Below, piece by piece: positions 1 through 7,099 of a stretch of DNA of 7,171 nt. The notes beneath the pieces are model-generated. The model was not told the origin of the DNA. It saw only the letters and a list, made by a program, of their open reading frames with translations, and ran no database searches. A program made the position numbers and the translations under genes. Position 1 is the stretch's first letter; every line of letters starts with the position of its first letter. Source of the stretch: an uncultured Variovorax sp. (GTDB lineage: Bacteria > Pseudomonadota > Gammaproteobacteria > Burkholderiales > Burkholderiaceae); the NCBI GenBank assembly GCA_946478645.1, contig CAMLCW010000270.1, forward strand, positions 1 through 7,171, given 5' to 3'.

Positions 1-2074
1 CCTCGTCGGCCGTCTGCTTGGCCGTCTGCAGCGCCTGGTCGGTGGCGCGGTGCAGCTCGATCTCGCGCATCAGCAGGTGCGTCTGGCGGTTCGACTCCTC
101 CTGCGCCACCTTGCGGCTCTGATGCGCCAGCACCAGCCACCATGCAACCACGCCCGCGATCACCAGCAGCGCCATGTAGGCCTTGAGGAAGCCCGAACGC
201 AGCGAGGCCATCTGCAGCACGCCGTCGCCGAGCGCGCGCAGCTCCTGGCGGTAGAGCACGCCGAACACCGCCGCGAGCACCGGCACCACGATCAGCATCA
301 GCAGCAGGAAGTGGCCGAGCCCGGTGTCGAGATAGCGCCAGCTCCTGCGCGGCAGCAGCCAGCGCAGCGCCGCCGACCACTGCGCCGAGAGCGCGGCGTG
401 CGGCTTGCACAGGTCGCCGCAGCGCGCGTCGAGCGTGCAGCACAGCGAGCAGATCGGCCCCTGGTAGGCCGGGCAGTGCGCCATGTCGGGGCCTTCGTAT
501 TCGCGCTCGCAGATCACGCAGTACTGCGCTGCCAGGCGGCCATCGATCCCCTCGTCGCCGGCATCGCGCGCGAGGTAGTACTTGCCGCCGGTGGCCCAGG
601 CCAGCAGCGGCGACACCACCAGCGCCGTGCCGAGCGCGATCAGCGCCGAGAAGGCCTGCGCCAGCGGCCCGAACACGCCGAGGTGCGCGGTGATCGACAG
701 CAGCGAGGCCAGCGCCATCGCGCCGACGCCCACCGGATTGATGTCCCACAGGTGCGCACGCTTGAACTCGATGCCCGGCGGCGACAGGCCCAGCGGCTTG
801 TTGATGACCAGGTCGGCCACCACCGCCATCATCCAGGCGATCGCGATGTTGGCGAACAGGCCGAGCACATCGCCGAGCGCCTCGAAGACGTTCATCTCCA
901 TCAGCATGAAGGCGATCAGCGCATTGAACACCACCCACACCACGCGCCCCGGGTGGCTATGGGCCACGCGCGAGAAGAAGTTGCTCCAGGCGAGCGATCC
1001 CGCATAGGCGTTGGTCACGTTGATCTTGAGCTGCGAGATCACCACGAACAGCGCCGTCGCGGCCACGGCCCAGCCGTAGTGCGGGAACACGTACTCGTAC
1101 GCCGCGAGGTACATCTGGTTGGGATCGACCGCGCGCTCGACCGGCACCATGTGCGTGATCGCCAGGTAGGCCAGCAGCGCACCGCCGAGCATCTTGAACA
1201 CGCCCAGCACCACCCAGCCCGGCCCGCCGGCCAGCACCCCGGCCCACCAGCGCCGCGCGGTCGCGGGCGTGCGCACGGGCATGAAGCGCAGGTAGTCGGC
1301 CTGTTCGCCCATCTGGGTGATGAGCGCGATGCCGACCGTGAGCGCTGCGCCAAAGAGGTGCAGATCGAAGCCCCCCGCACCGGGTCGCGCGCCGTTGTAG
1401 TGCACGATGCCAGCGAACGCACCAGGATCGCGCACGAGCACGAAGACGAAGGGCACCACCAGCATCACCAGCCAGAGCGGCTGGGTCCAGAGCTGCAGCC
1501 GGCTGATCGCCGACACGCCGTGCGTGACCAGCGGAATCACCACCAGCGCGCACACCAGGTAGCCCCAGACCGGCGGCACGCCGAGCGCGAGTTCGAGCGC
1601 ATAGGCCATCACCGCCGCCTCGAGCGCGAAGAAGATGAAGGTGAAGCTGGCGTAGATCAGCGAGGTGAGCGTGGAGCCGATGTAGCCGAAGCCCGCGCCG
1701 CGCGTGAGCAGGTCCATGTCGGCGCCGTAGCGCGCCGCATACACGCTGATCGGCAGCCCCGCGAGGAAGATGATCAGCCCCGTGGCCACGATGGCCCAGA
1801 AGGCATTGGCGAAGCCGTACTGGACCAGCAGCGTGGCGCCGACCGCTTCGAGGATCAGGAACGAGGCGGCGCCGAACGCGGTATTGGCCACGCGCCATTC
1901 GGACCACTTGCGAAAGCGCTGCGGCGTGTAGCGCAGCGCGTAATCTTCGAGCGTCTCGCTCGCCACCCAGCTGTTGTAGTCGCGCCGCACCTTGACGATG
2001 CGCTGCGGCGCGTCGTCGCGGGCGGTGGAGGGCTGGGCGGGATTCACACCGTTTCGGTGCAGCTTTCGTGCCAT
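1..2074 (-). CDS. NCS1 permease fused to sensor-kinase-like C-terminus (partial, 3' end outside window)
   Basis: The reading frame stays open from an ATG at 2074 to the left window edge, giving 691 residues with no stop. Residues about 62-510 form a multi-helix NCS1-type (purine/cytosine/hydantoin) transporter; the stretches EQADYLRFMP (257-266) and LKINVTNAYAGSLAWSN (349-365) are typical of that family. A segment with eight cysteines follows (519-556), then two hydrophobic helices (about 586-608 and 630-649). Last comes a charged helical stretch ending in DQALQTAKQTADE, which looks like the coiled coil just before a HisKA domain. I infer a transporter-coupled histidine kinase, possibly a hybrid one; the catalytic domains lie outside the window. 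The substrate is unknown; a nitrogen compound would fit the neighbouring urease genes. The start is uncertain: no strong ribosome site is visible, conservation seems to begin near residue 32 (DYNSWVASETLEDYAL), and GTG codons at residues 10 and 29 are alternatives. It is divergent from ureA, 88 nt apart. Confidence 0.82.
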   Translation of the reverse strand, partial: MARKLHRNGVNPAQPSTARDDAPQRIVKVRRDYNSWVASETLEDYALRYTPQRFRKWSEWRVANTAFGAASFLILEAVGATLLVQYGFANAFWAIVATGLIIFLAGLPISVYAARYGADMDLLTRGAGFGYIGSTLTSLIYASFTFIFFALEAAVMAYALELALGVPPVWGYLVCALVVIPLVTHGVSAISRLQLWTQPLWLVMLVVPFVFVLVRDPGAFAGIVHYNGARPGAGGFDLHLFGAALTVGIALITQMGEQADYLRFMPVRTPATARRWWAGVLAGGPGWVVLGVFKMLGGALLAYLAITHMVPVERAVDPNQMYLAAYEYVFPHYGWAVAATALFVVISQLKINVTNAYAGSLAWSNFFSRVAHSHPGRVVWVVFNALIAFMLMEMNVFEALGDVLGLFANIAIAWMMAVVADLVINKPLGLSPPGIEFKRAHLWDINPVGVGAMALASLLSITAHLGVFGPLAQAFSALIALGTALVVSPLLAWATGGKYYLARDAGDEGIDGRLAAQYCVICEREYEGPDMAHCPAYQGPICSLCCTLDARCGDLCKPHAALSAQWSAALRWLLPRRSWRYLDTGLGHFLLLMLIVVPVLAAVFGVLYRQELRALGDGVLQMASLRSGFLKAYMALLVIAGVVAWWLVLAHQSRKVAQEESNRQTHLLMREIELHRATDQALQTAKQTADE
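2045..2061. promoter_or_regulatory. NtrC-like dyad upstream of the ureA promoter
   Basis: CACACC-GTTTC-GGTGCA has the shape of the NtrC site TGCACC-N5-GGTGCA. The right half matches fully, the left half matches at 4 of 6 positions, and CACC-N5-GGTG is perfectly symmetric. Its centre (2053) is about 70 bp upstream of the transcription start predicted from the sigma-54 element, a usual place for an enhancer-binding protein. It lies inside the first codons of the divergent permease-kinase, so it could also affect that gene. A single short dyad can arise by chance in GC-rich DNA. Confidence 0.4.
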
Positions 2075-2096
2075 CCATACGCCATTCGGCGCAGGA

Positions 2097-2112
2097 CGGC
2101 ACGACTGTTGCA
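2097..2112 (+). promoter_or_regulatory. Sigma-54 (RpoN) -24/-12 promoter for the urease operon
   Basis: CGGCACGACTGTTGCA matches the sigma-54 consensus TGGCACG-N4-TTGCW at every fixed position except the first (C for T). The invariant GG (2098-2099) and GC (2110-2111) are exactly 10 nt apart. It points at ureA, with a predicted transcription start near 2123 and a leader of about 40 nt. Sigma-54 promoters need an activator such as NtrC, which would place urease under nitrogen control. The assignment rests on sequence match and position only. Confidence 0.62.
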
Positions 2113-2162
2113 AGCGGCCAGCTTGCCAATAATGGCCGAACGCCGCCACCGATGCCGAGCCC

Positions 2163-2465
2163 ATGGAACTAACCCCGCGCGAAAAAGACAAGCTGCTGAT
2201 CTTCACCGCGGCCCTGCTGGCCGAACGCCGCAAGGCGCGCGGCCTCAAGCTCAATTACCCCGAAGCCATCGCACTGATCTCCGCCGCCGTGATGGAAGGC
2301 GCACGCGACGGCAAGAGCGTGGCCGACCTCATGAGCGAAGGCCGCGCGGTGCTCACGCGCGCCGACGTGATGGACGGCATCGCCGAGATGATCCCGGACA
2401 TCCAGGTGGAAGCCACCTTCCCCGACGGCACCAAGCTGGTGACTGTCCACCAACCCATCGTCTGA
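2163..2465 (+). CDS. ureA: Urease subunit gamma
   Basis: UreA is the smallest of the three structural subunits of the cytoplasmic nickel urease, which hydrolyses urea to ammonia and carbamate. The protein has 100 residues, the normal length for a separate gamma subunit. It starts with the family hallmark [20 protein letters not shown] and ends with the typical [20 protein letters not shown] segment. The start is fixed by this conserved N-terminus although the ribosome site is weak (only GAG about 4 nt before the ATG). It is the first gene of the operon, behind the sigma-54-like element. ureD, which often precedes ureA in proteobacteria, is absent here; the next gene upstream is the divergent permease-kinase. 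ureJ follows after 22 nt. Confidence 0.97.
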   Translation: MELTPREKDKLLIFTAALLAERRKARGLKLNYPEAIALISAAVMEGARDGKSVADLMSEGRAVLTRADVMDGIAEMIPDIQVEATFPDGTKLVTVHQPIV

Positions 2466-2487
2466 TCCCGCCAGAAAGAGTTCTCCC

Positions 2488-3090
2488 ATGCGCCACACCG
2501 TTTCCAAGACCCTTGCCCTGCTCGCCATGGCGCTGCCGCTTGCGGCCGCCGCCCACACCGGCGCGGACGGCGGCACGCATCACCACGGTTTCGCCACCGG
2601 CTTCATGCATCCGCTCACCGGTGCCGACCACCTGGCCGCGATGGTCGCGGTCGGCCTCTGGAGCGCACTGGCGGCGCGCCGCGCCTGGCCCGACCTGCTG
2701 TGGGCGCCGCTGGCCTTCGCGGGCATGCTGCTCGCGGGTGCGCTGGCCGGCCTCGCGGGCCTGCAGTTGCCGGCGGTCGAGCCGATGATCGCGGCCTCGC
2801 TGCTCGTGCTCGGGTTGCTGGTCGCCACGCGCATGCACCTGGCGGCGGGCGCGGCGGCGGCCCTGGTCGGCGTGTTCGCCGTCTTCCACGGCGTGGCGCA
2901 CGGCCATGAACTCGCGAGCGGCCATGGTGCGGTACCGACGCTGGCCGGCATGGTGGCCGCCACGCTGCTGCTGCACGCCGCGGGCATCGCCGCCGGATGG
3001 GCGCTGCGCCATGCGAACGCCTGGCTGCCGCGCGTGGCGGGCGTCGCCGTGGCCGGCCTCGGCGCCACGCTGCTGTCGCAAGCCCTCTGA
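2488..3090 (+). CDS. ureJ: HupE/UreJ family nickel permease
   Basis: A 200-residue inner-membrane protein of the HupE/UreJ family, which imports nickel for urease or hydrogenase. Residues 1-22 look like a signal peptide (hydrophobic stretch ending AAAA before HTG). A histidine-rich start (H23, H31-H33) is followed by the family metal motif [12 protein letters not shown] at 41-52 and a second histidine cluster FHGVAHGHE at 133-141. Several hydrophobic helices fill the rest. A good ribosome site (AAAGAG, 2475-2480) lies 7 nt before the ATG. The gene sits between ureA and ureB, 22 nt after ureA and 7 nt before ureB, so it is almost certainly co-transcribed and supplies Ni2+ to this urease. The family is clear; nickel as the actual substrate is inferred from context. 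Confidence 0.92.
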   Translation: MRHTVSKTLALLAMALPLAAAAHTGADGGTHHHGFATGFMHPLTGADHLAAMVAVGLWSALAARRAWPDLLWAPLAFAGMLLAGALAGLAGLQLPAVEPMIAASLLVLGLLVATRMHLAAGAAAALVGVFAVFHGVAHGHELASGHGAVPTLAGMVAATLLLHAAGIAAGWALRHANAWLPRVAGVAVAGLGATLLSQAL

Positions 3091-3097
3091 ACTGGCC

Positions 3098-3403
3098 ATG
3101 ATCCCCGGCGAACTCCTCACCGACGACGGCGAGCACGTGCTCAACCCGGGCCGCCGCACCCTCACGCTGGTGGTGCAGAACACCGCCGACCGGCCGATCC
3201 AGGTCGGCTCGCACTACCACTTCGCCGAGACCAACGGCGCACTCGGCTTCGACCGCGAGGCGGCGCACGGCATGCGGCTCAACATCGCGTCGGGCGCGGC
3301 CGTGCGCTTCGAGCCGGGCCAGCAACGCACGGTGGAGCTGGTCGATTTTTCGGGCGAGCGCATCGTCTACGGCTTTCGCGGCCTGGTTCAAGGGAAGCTC
3401 TAA
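3098..3403 (+). CDS. ureB: Urease subunit beta
   Basis: UreB is the second structural subunit, packing around UreC in the (UreABC)3 enzyme. The protein has 101 residues, normal for the separate beta subunit. It starts with [16 protein letters not shown] and carries the family signature [10 protein letters not shown] at residues 37-46, followed by [16 protein letters not shown] and the typical [18 protein letters not shown] end. The frame is open further upstream, but the ATG at 3098 gives the canonical N-terminus and leaves 7 nt after the ureJ stop. The ribosome site is poor, so translational coupling to ureJ is likely. ureC starts 4 nt after the stop codon. Confidence 0.97.
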   Translation: MIPGELLTDDGEHVLNPGRRTLTLVVQNTADRPIQVGSHYHFAETNGALGFDREAAHGMRLNIASGAAVRFEPGQQRTVELVDFSGERIVYGFRGLVQGKL

Positions 3404-3406
3404 AAC

Positions 3407-5125
<1,719 letters not shown>

Positions 5126-5132
5126 GGCCACC

Positions 5133-5609
5133 ATGGAAATCAACATCCGGCTCGATCCACTGCAGGATCCACGCATCGCCGCTTTCCTCGAAGAGCACCT
5201 GGCCGACATGCGGCGCATCTCGCCACCCGAGAGCGTGCACGCGCTCGATCTTGCCGGCCTGCGCCGGCCCGAGATCCGGTTCTGGTCCGCATGGGCTTCA
5301 CAGCCCGATGGCGAGCAGATGCTCGTCGGGACCGCCGCGTTGAAGCGGCTCGACGCAGACCATGCCGAACTCAAGTCGATGCGCACCGCGGCGCCATTGC
5401 GCGGCCAGGGCATCGCGGCCCGCCTGCTCGCGCACGTGATGGCCGAGGCCCGCGCGCAAGGCCACGCGCGGATCAGCCTCGAGACCGGCACGCAGCCCTT
5501 CTTTGCGCCGGCGCGTGCGCTCTATGCGAAGCATGGCTTCGAGGACTGCGGTCCGTTCGGCAGCTATCGGGTCGACCCGTACAGCCACTTCATGACGCGG
5601 GTGATTTGA
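5133..5609 (+). CDS. GNAT family N-acetyltransferase
   Basis: A 158-residue cytosolic protein of the GNAT superfamily, which moves acetyl groups from acetyl-CoA to amines. The acetyl-CoA-binding motif A is seen at residues 80-95 (LKSMRTAAPLRGQGIA), followed by the helix ARLLAHVMAEARAQG and the strand RISLETG. The end (LYAKHGFEDCGPFGSYRVDP) resembles the YsnE-like subgroup of small acetyltransferases. A GAGG ribosome site (5124-5127) overlaps the ureC stop codon, 5 nt from the ATG, so translation is probably coupled to ureC. Its substrate cannot be read from the sequence, and it is not a known urease maturation factor. It ends 20 nt from the convergent toxin gene, with no terminator visible between them. 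Confidence 0.92.
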   Translation: MEINIRLDPLQDPRIAAFLEEHLADMRRISPPESVHALDLAGLRRPEIRFWSAWASQPDGEQMLVGTAALKRLDADHAELKSMRTAAPLRGQGIAARLLAHVMAEARAQGHARISLETGTQPFFAPARALYAKHGFEDCGPFGSYRVDPYSHFMTRVI

Positions 5610-5629
5610 GCCGTGGCGGGCTTGGAAAT

Positions 5630-6034
5630 TCAGGTTTGGAGCGGCGCAAGGTGATCGCGGATCCATTGCGCGAAAGCGTCCTCGTCGACCTCTCCGGCCG
5701 CGAGCGCGAGCATCCGGAACACGCAATCCTCGTCCGACGCTGTGAGCTCGAACCCATTGAGGTCGAGGAAGACTTCCATGGCGACGAAGGCGGTGCGCTT
5801 GTTGCCATCCACGAACGGATGGTTGCGCGCGATGCCGAACGCATAGCAGGCAGCCAGCGCCGCCGCATCGGGCGATTCATAGAGCGCTCGATGCTGGGGG
5901 CGCCCCAGCGCGGAGGCGAGCATTCCGGCGTCGCGAATTCCCGGCGGACCCCCGTGCTCTGCCAGCTGTTCTTCATGAACCAGTTCCAGGAGCTTGGCGC
6001 CGAGCCAGACCCACGGCTGGTTGGCCGCCGTCAT
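5630..6034 (-). CDS. Doc/Fic-type death-on-curing toxin
   Basis: A 134-residue protein of the Doc branch of the Fic superfamily, the toxin of a type II toxin-antitoxin module. The active-site motif HPFVDGNKRTAF lies at residues 72-83. H72, D76, N78, K79 and R80 fit the Doc form HxFx(D/N)(A/G)NKR, in which lysine replaces the second glycine of the AMPylating Fic proteins. P1 Doc phosphorylates and inactivates elongation factor Tu; the same activity is inferred here. The length is close to P1 Doc (126 residues) and the motif is intact, so it is probably functional. The ATG overlaps the antitoxin stop codon (ATGA), giving tight coupling. It runs opposite to the urease genes and converges on the GNAT gene. 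Hand-counted GC of part of the module is about 60%, below parts of ureJ and ureE (about 80%), which suggests acquisition. Confidence 0.92.
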   Translation of the reverse strand: MTAANQPWVWLGAKLLELVHEEQLAEHGGPPGIRDAGMLASALGRPQHRALYESPDAAALAACYAFGIARNHPFVDGNKRTAFVAMEVFLDLNGFELTASDEDCVFRMLALAAGEVDEDAFAQWIRDHLAPLQT

Positions 6035-6258
6035 TTGGCAAGCTCGCGCAGGACATTGCGACGCTTCTTCATGACACGGCGTGCGGTCTCCATCTGTTGC
6101 TCGAACGCCGCGTCATAGGGCGTGACATGGATGCCACCATCGGAGGCCCGTGTCACGTAAAGCGTGTCGCCCTTGCCCACATTCATGCTGGCAAGCAACT
6201 CCTTGGGAAGGATGACGCCGACCGAATTCCCGATCTGGGTCACTTTGATGGCAGACAT
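6031..6258 (-). CDS. AbrB/MazE/SpoVT-type antitoxin
   Basis: A 75-residue protein with an N-terminal swapped-hairpin AbrB DNA-binding domain (about residues 4-48; IKVTQIGNSVGVILPKELL is typical). A short charged C-terminal tail (AFEQQMETARRVMKKRRNVL) probably wraps and blocks the toxin. In such modules the antitoxin neutralises the toxin and represses its own promoter. I chose the ATG at 6258 because a GAGG ribosome site (6267-6270, minus strand) stands 8 nt before it. A GTG at 6267 would add three residues, but it overlaps that ribosome site. The gene overlaps the toxin start by 4 nt. Hand-counted GC over 6061-6240 is about 59%, low for this window. Pairing with a Doc-type toxin makes this a mixed module, since classic Doc pairs with Phd. 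Confidence 0.9.
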   Translation of the reverse strand: MSAIKVTQIGNSVGVILPKELLASMNVGKGDTLYVTRASDGGIHVTPYDAAFEQQMETARRVMKKRRNVLRELAK

Positions 6259-6266
6259 GATGGGCA

Positions 6267-6270
6267 CCTC
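6267..6270 (-). promoter_or_regulatory. Ribosome binding site that fixes the antitoxin start
   Basis: On the minus strand GTGAGG precedes the ATG at 6258 by 8 nt. The upstream in-frame GTG at 6267 overlaps this element and so could not use it, which favours the ATG as the start. Confidence 0.7.
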
Positions 6271-6281
6271 ACAAAAGAAGT

Positions 6282-6297
6282 TATAACGAACGTTATA
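6282..6297. promoter_or_regulatory. Palindromic operator of the toxin-antitoxin module
   Basis: TATAACG-AA-CGTTATA is a perfect inverted repeat with 7-bp arms and a 2-bp spacer, just upstream of the antitoxin gene. AbrB/MazE-type antitoxins bind such AT-rich palindromes to repress their own operon. The 60 bases around it are only about 38% GC by hand count, the most AT-rich stretch noticed in the window. It also lies 33 nt before ureE, so bound antitoxin might affect transcription into ureE. Confidence 0.58.
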
Positions 6298-6324
6298 TTA
6301 TCGACTCCCTCCCGCTGAATGCAA
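6295..6324 (-). promoter_or_regulatory. Candidate sigma-70 promoter for the antitoxin-toxin operon
   Basis: On the minus strand TTGCAT (6319-6324) could be the -35 box, and TAATAT (6295-6300) with 18-nt spacing, or GATAAT (6297-6302) with 16-nt spacing, the -10 box. The -10 region touches the palindrome at 6282-6297, as expected for an autorepressed promoter. The boxes are imperfect. Confidence 0.38.
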
Positions 6325-6329
6325 GCCCC

Positions 6330-6905
6330 ATGCTGACCGCCAACAAACTCATGCCACAGGGCCGCGGCCTCGCGCCCGTGCTGACCAAGCGTGCCGCCAC
6401 CATCGAACTCGACTGGGACATCCGCCAGAAGAGCCGCTTCGACGCCACCGATTCGCAGGGTCGCCGCATCGGCGTGTTCCTGCCGCGCGGCACGGCGGTG
6501 CGCGGTGGCGACGTGCTCGTGGCCGAGGACGGGTCGCTGGTGCGCGTCATCGCGGCGCCGCAGCCGGTGCTGCGCATCACGCACTGCACCGCGCACGGCA
6601 CGCCGTTCGACCTGACGCGCGCGGCCTACCACCTCGGCAACCGACATGTGCCGATCGAGCTCCGGCCCGACCACCTGAAGATCGAGCCCGACCATGTGCT
6701 CGCCGACATGCTGCGCTCGATGCACCTGATCGTGGTCGCGGTGGAAGAAGCCTTCGAGCCCGAGGGCGGCGCCTATGGCGCGCATGCGCATTCGCACGAA
6801 CATTCGCATGCCCATGACCATGGTCACCCGCATGCGCACGGCAGCGGCCCGAAGCCGCTCGTGCTGGCATCCGAACTGCTCGACGACCACGGCCACGACC
6901 ACTGA
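6330..6905 (+). CDS. ureE: Urease accessory protein UreE (nickel metallochaperone)
   Basis: UreE is the cytoplasmic dimer that binds nickel and hands it to the UreG/UreF/UreD activation complex. The protein has 191 residues: a peptide-binding domain (about 1-75, with RKSRFDAT-like QKSRFDATDSQGRRIGVFLP at 33-52), then a metal-binding domain with H101 in YHLGNRHVP, equivalent to the conserved Klebsiella H96. Its tail has ten histidines at every second residue from 152 to 170 and three more at 187, 189 and 191, so it can probably hold several metal ions. The start (MLTANKLMPQG) fits the family, although the ribosome site is weak. The toxin-antitoxin module separates it from ureC and the GNAT gene by about 720 bp, so its expression needs read-through or a local promoter; no convincing plus-strand promoter is seen. 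Confidence 0.96.
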   Translation: MLTANKLMPQGRGLAPVLTKRAATIELDWDIRQKSRFDATDSQGRRIGVFLPRGTAVRGGDVLVAEDGSLVRVIAAPQPVLRITHCTAHGTPFDLTRAAYHLGNRHVPIELRPDHLKIEPDHVLADMLRSMHLIVVAVEEAFEPEGGAYGAHAHSHEHSHAHDHGHPHAHGSGPKPLVLASELLDDHGHDH

Positions 6906-6906
6906 A

Positions 6907-7062
6907 ATGAAACGGGGCACCACGTTCAGCGCGCCAGGCTCCTTCCCCCTCTGGGGGAAGGCTGGGATGGGGGCAGGCACGGCGCTCGCAGGTGCAGCGC
7001 CGTTGGCCCCCACCCCAACCCTCCCCCAGCGGGGGAGGGAGCAACGCCGCCTGACGTTTCAT
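6907..7062. repeat. Outer 8-bp inverted repeat around the REP-like element
   Basis: ATGAAACG (6907-6914) and CGTTTCAT (7055-7062) are perfect 8-bp inverted repeats enclosing the palindromic element at 6938-7042. The left copy begins 2 nt after the ureE stop codon. They may mark the ends of a small mobile unit, but no target duplication is evident outside them and 8 bp could be chance. Confidence 0.4.
6938..7042. repeat. REP/MITE-like palindromic element between ureE and ureF
   Basis: Two 37-bp arms (6938-6974 and 7006-7042) are inverted copies of each other, identical at 32 of 37 positions. Each arm is itself a hairpin: CCTTCCCCC pairs with GGGGGAAGG around a TCT loop (6941-6961), and CCCTCCCCC with GGGGGAGGG around AGC (7019-7039), both perfect 9-bp stems. 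The centre holds a third hairpin, ACGGCGCT (6979-6986) with AGCGCCGT (6996-7003). The C-run/G-run arm with its GGG(A/G)TGGGGGC end looks like the extragenic repeats common in Xanthomonas and Burkholderiales genomes, which are moved by RAYT transposases. No transposase is in the window. There is no T-run after any stem, so these are not standard terminators. Confidence 0.85.
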
Positions 7063-7099
7063 GCGATGCGGGCGGCGCGCAGCGCAATGGAAAACTGAC

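Noticed and set aside
1994..2017. Inverted repeat with 10-bp arms (9 of 10 paired) around TGCG, a possible second regulator site
   Set aside because: It is all GC-rich coding sequence of the permease-kinase and does not match the NtrC half-site; chance is likely.
957..2129. A 390-codon minus-strand frame over the permease region
   Set aside because: It is out of frame with the NCS1 permease. The true frame starts at 2074 and shows clear membrane helices and family motifs, while this one is an arginine-rich shadow.
2128..2133. AATAAT as a sigma-70 -10 box for ureA
   Set aside because: No fitting -35 box at 16-18 nt (TTGCAA is only 14 nt away); the sigma-54 element explains the region better.
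50..2788. A 912-codon open frame on the plus strand, opposite the permease-kinase and running through ureA and ureJ in another frame
   Set aside because: The translation is rich in Arg, His, Gln and Ala with no recognisable domain. It is a by-product of high-GC codon use opposite real genes.
5291..6118. A plus-strand frame over the GNAT gene and the toxin-antitoxin region
   Set aside because: It is out of frame with the GNAT motifs and antisense to the toxin, and has no domain of its own.
6941..7039. Hairpins after ureE as intrinsic terminators
   Set aside because: None is followed by a T-run, and the paired, repeated arms fit a REP/MITE element better.
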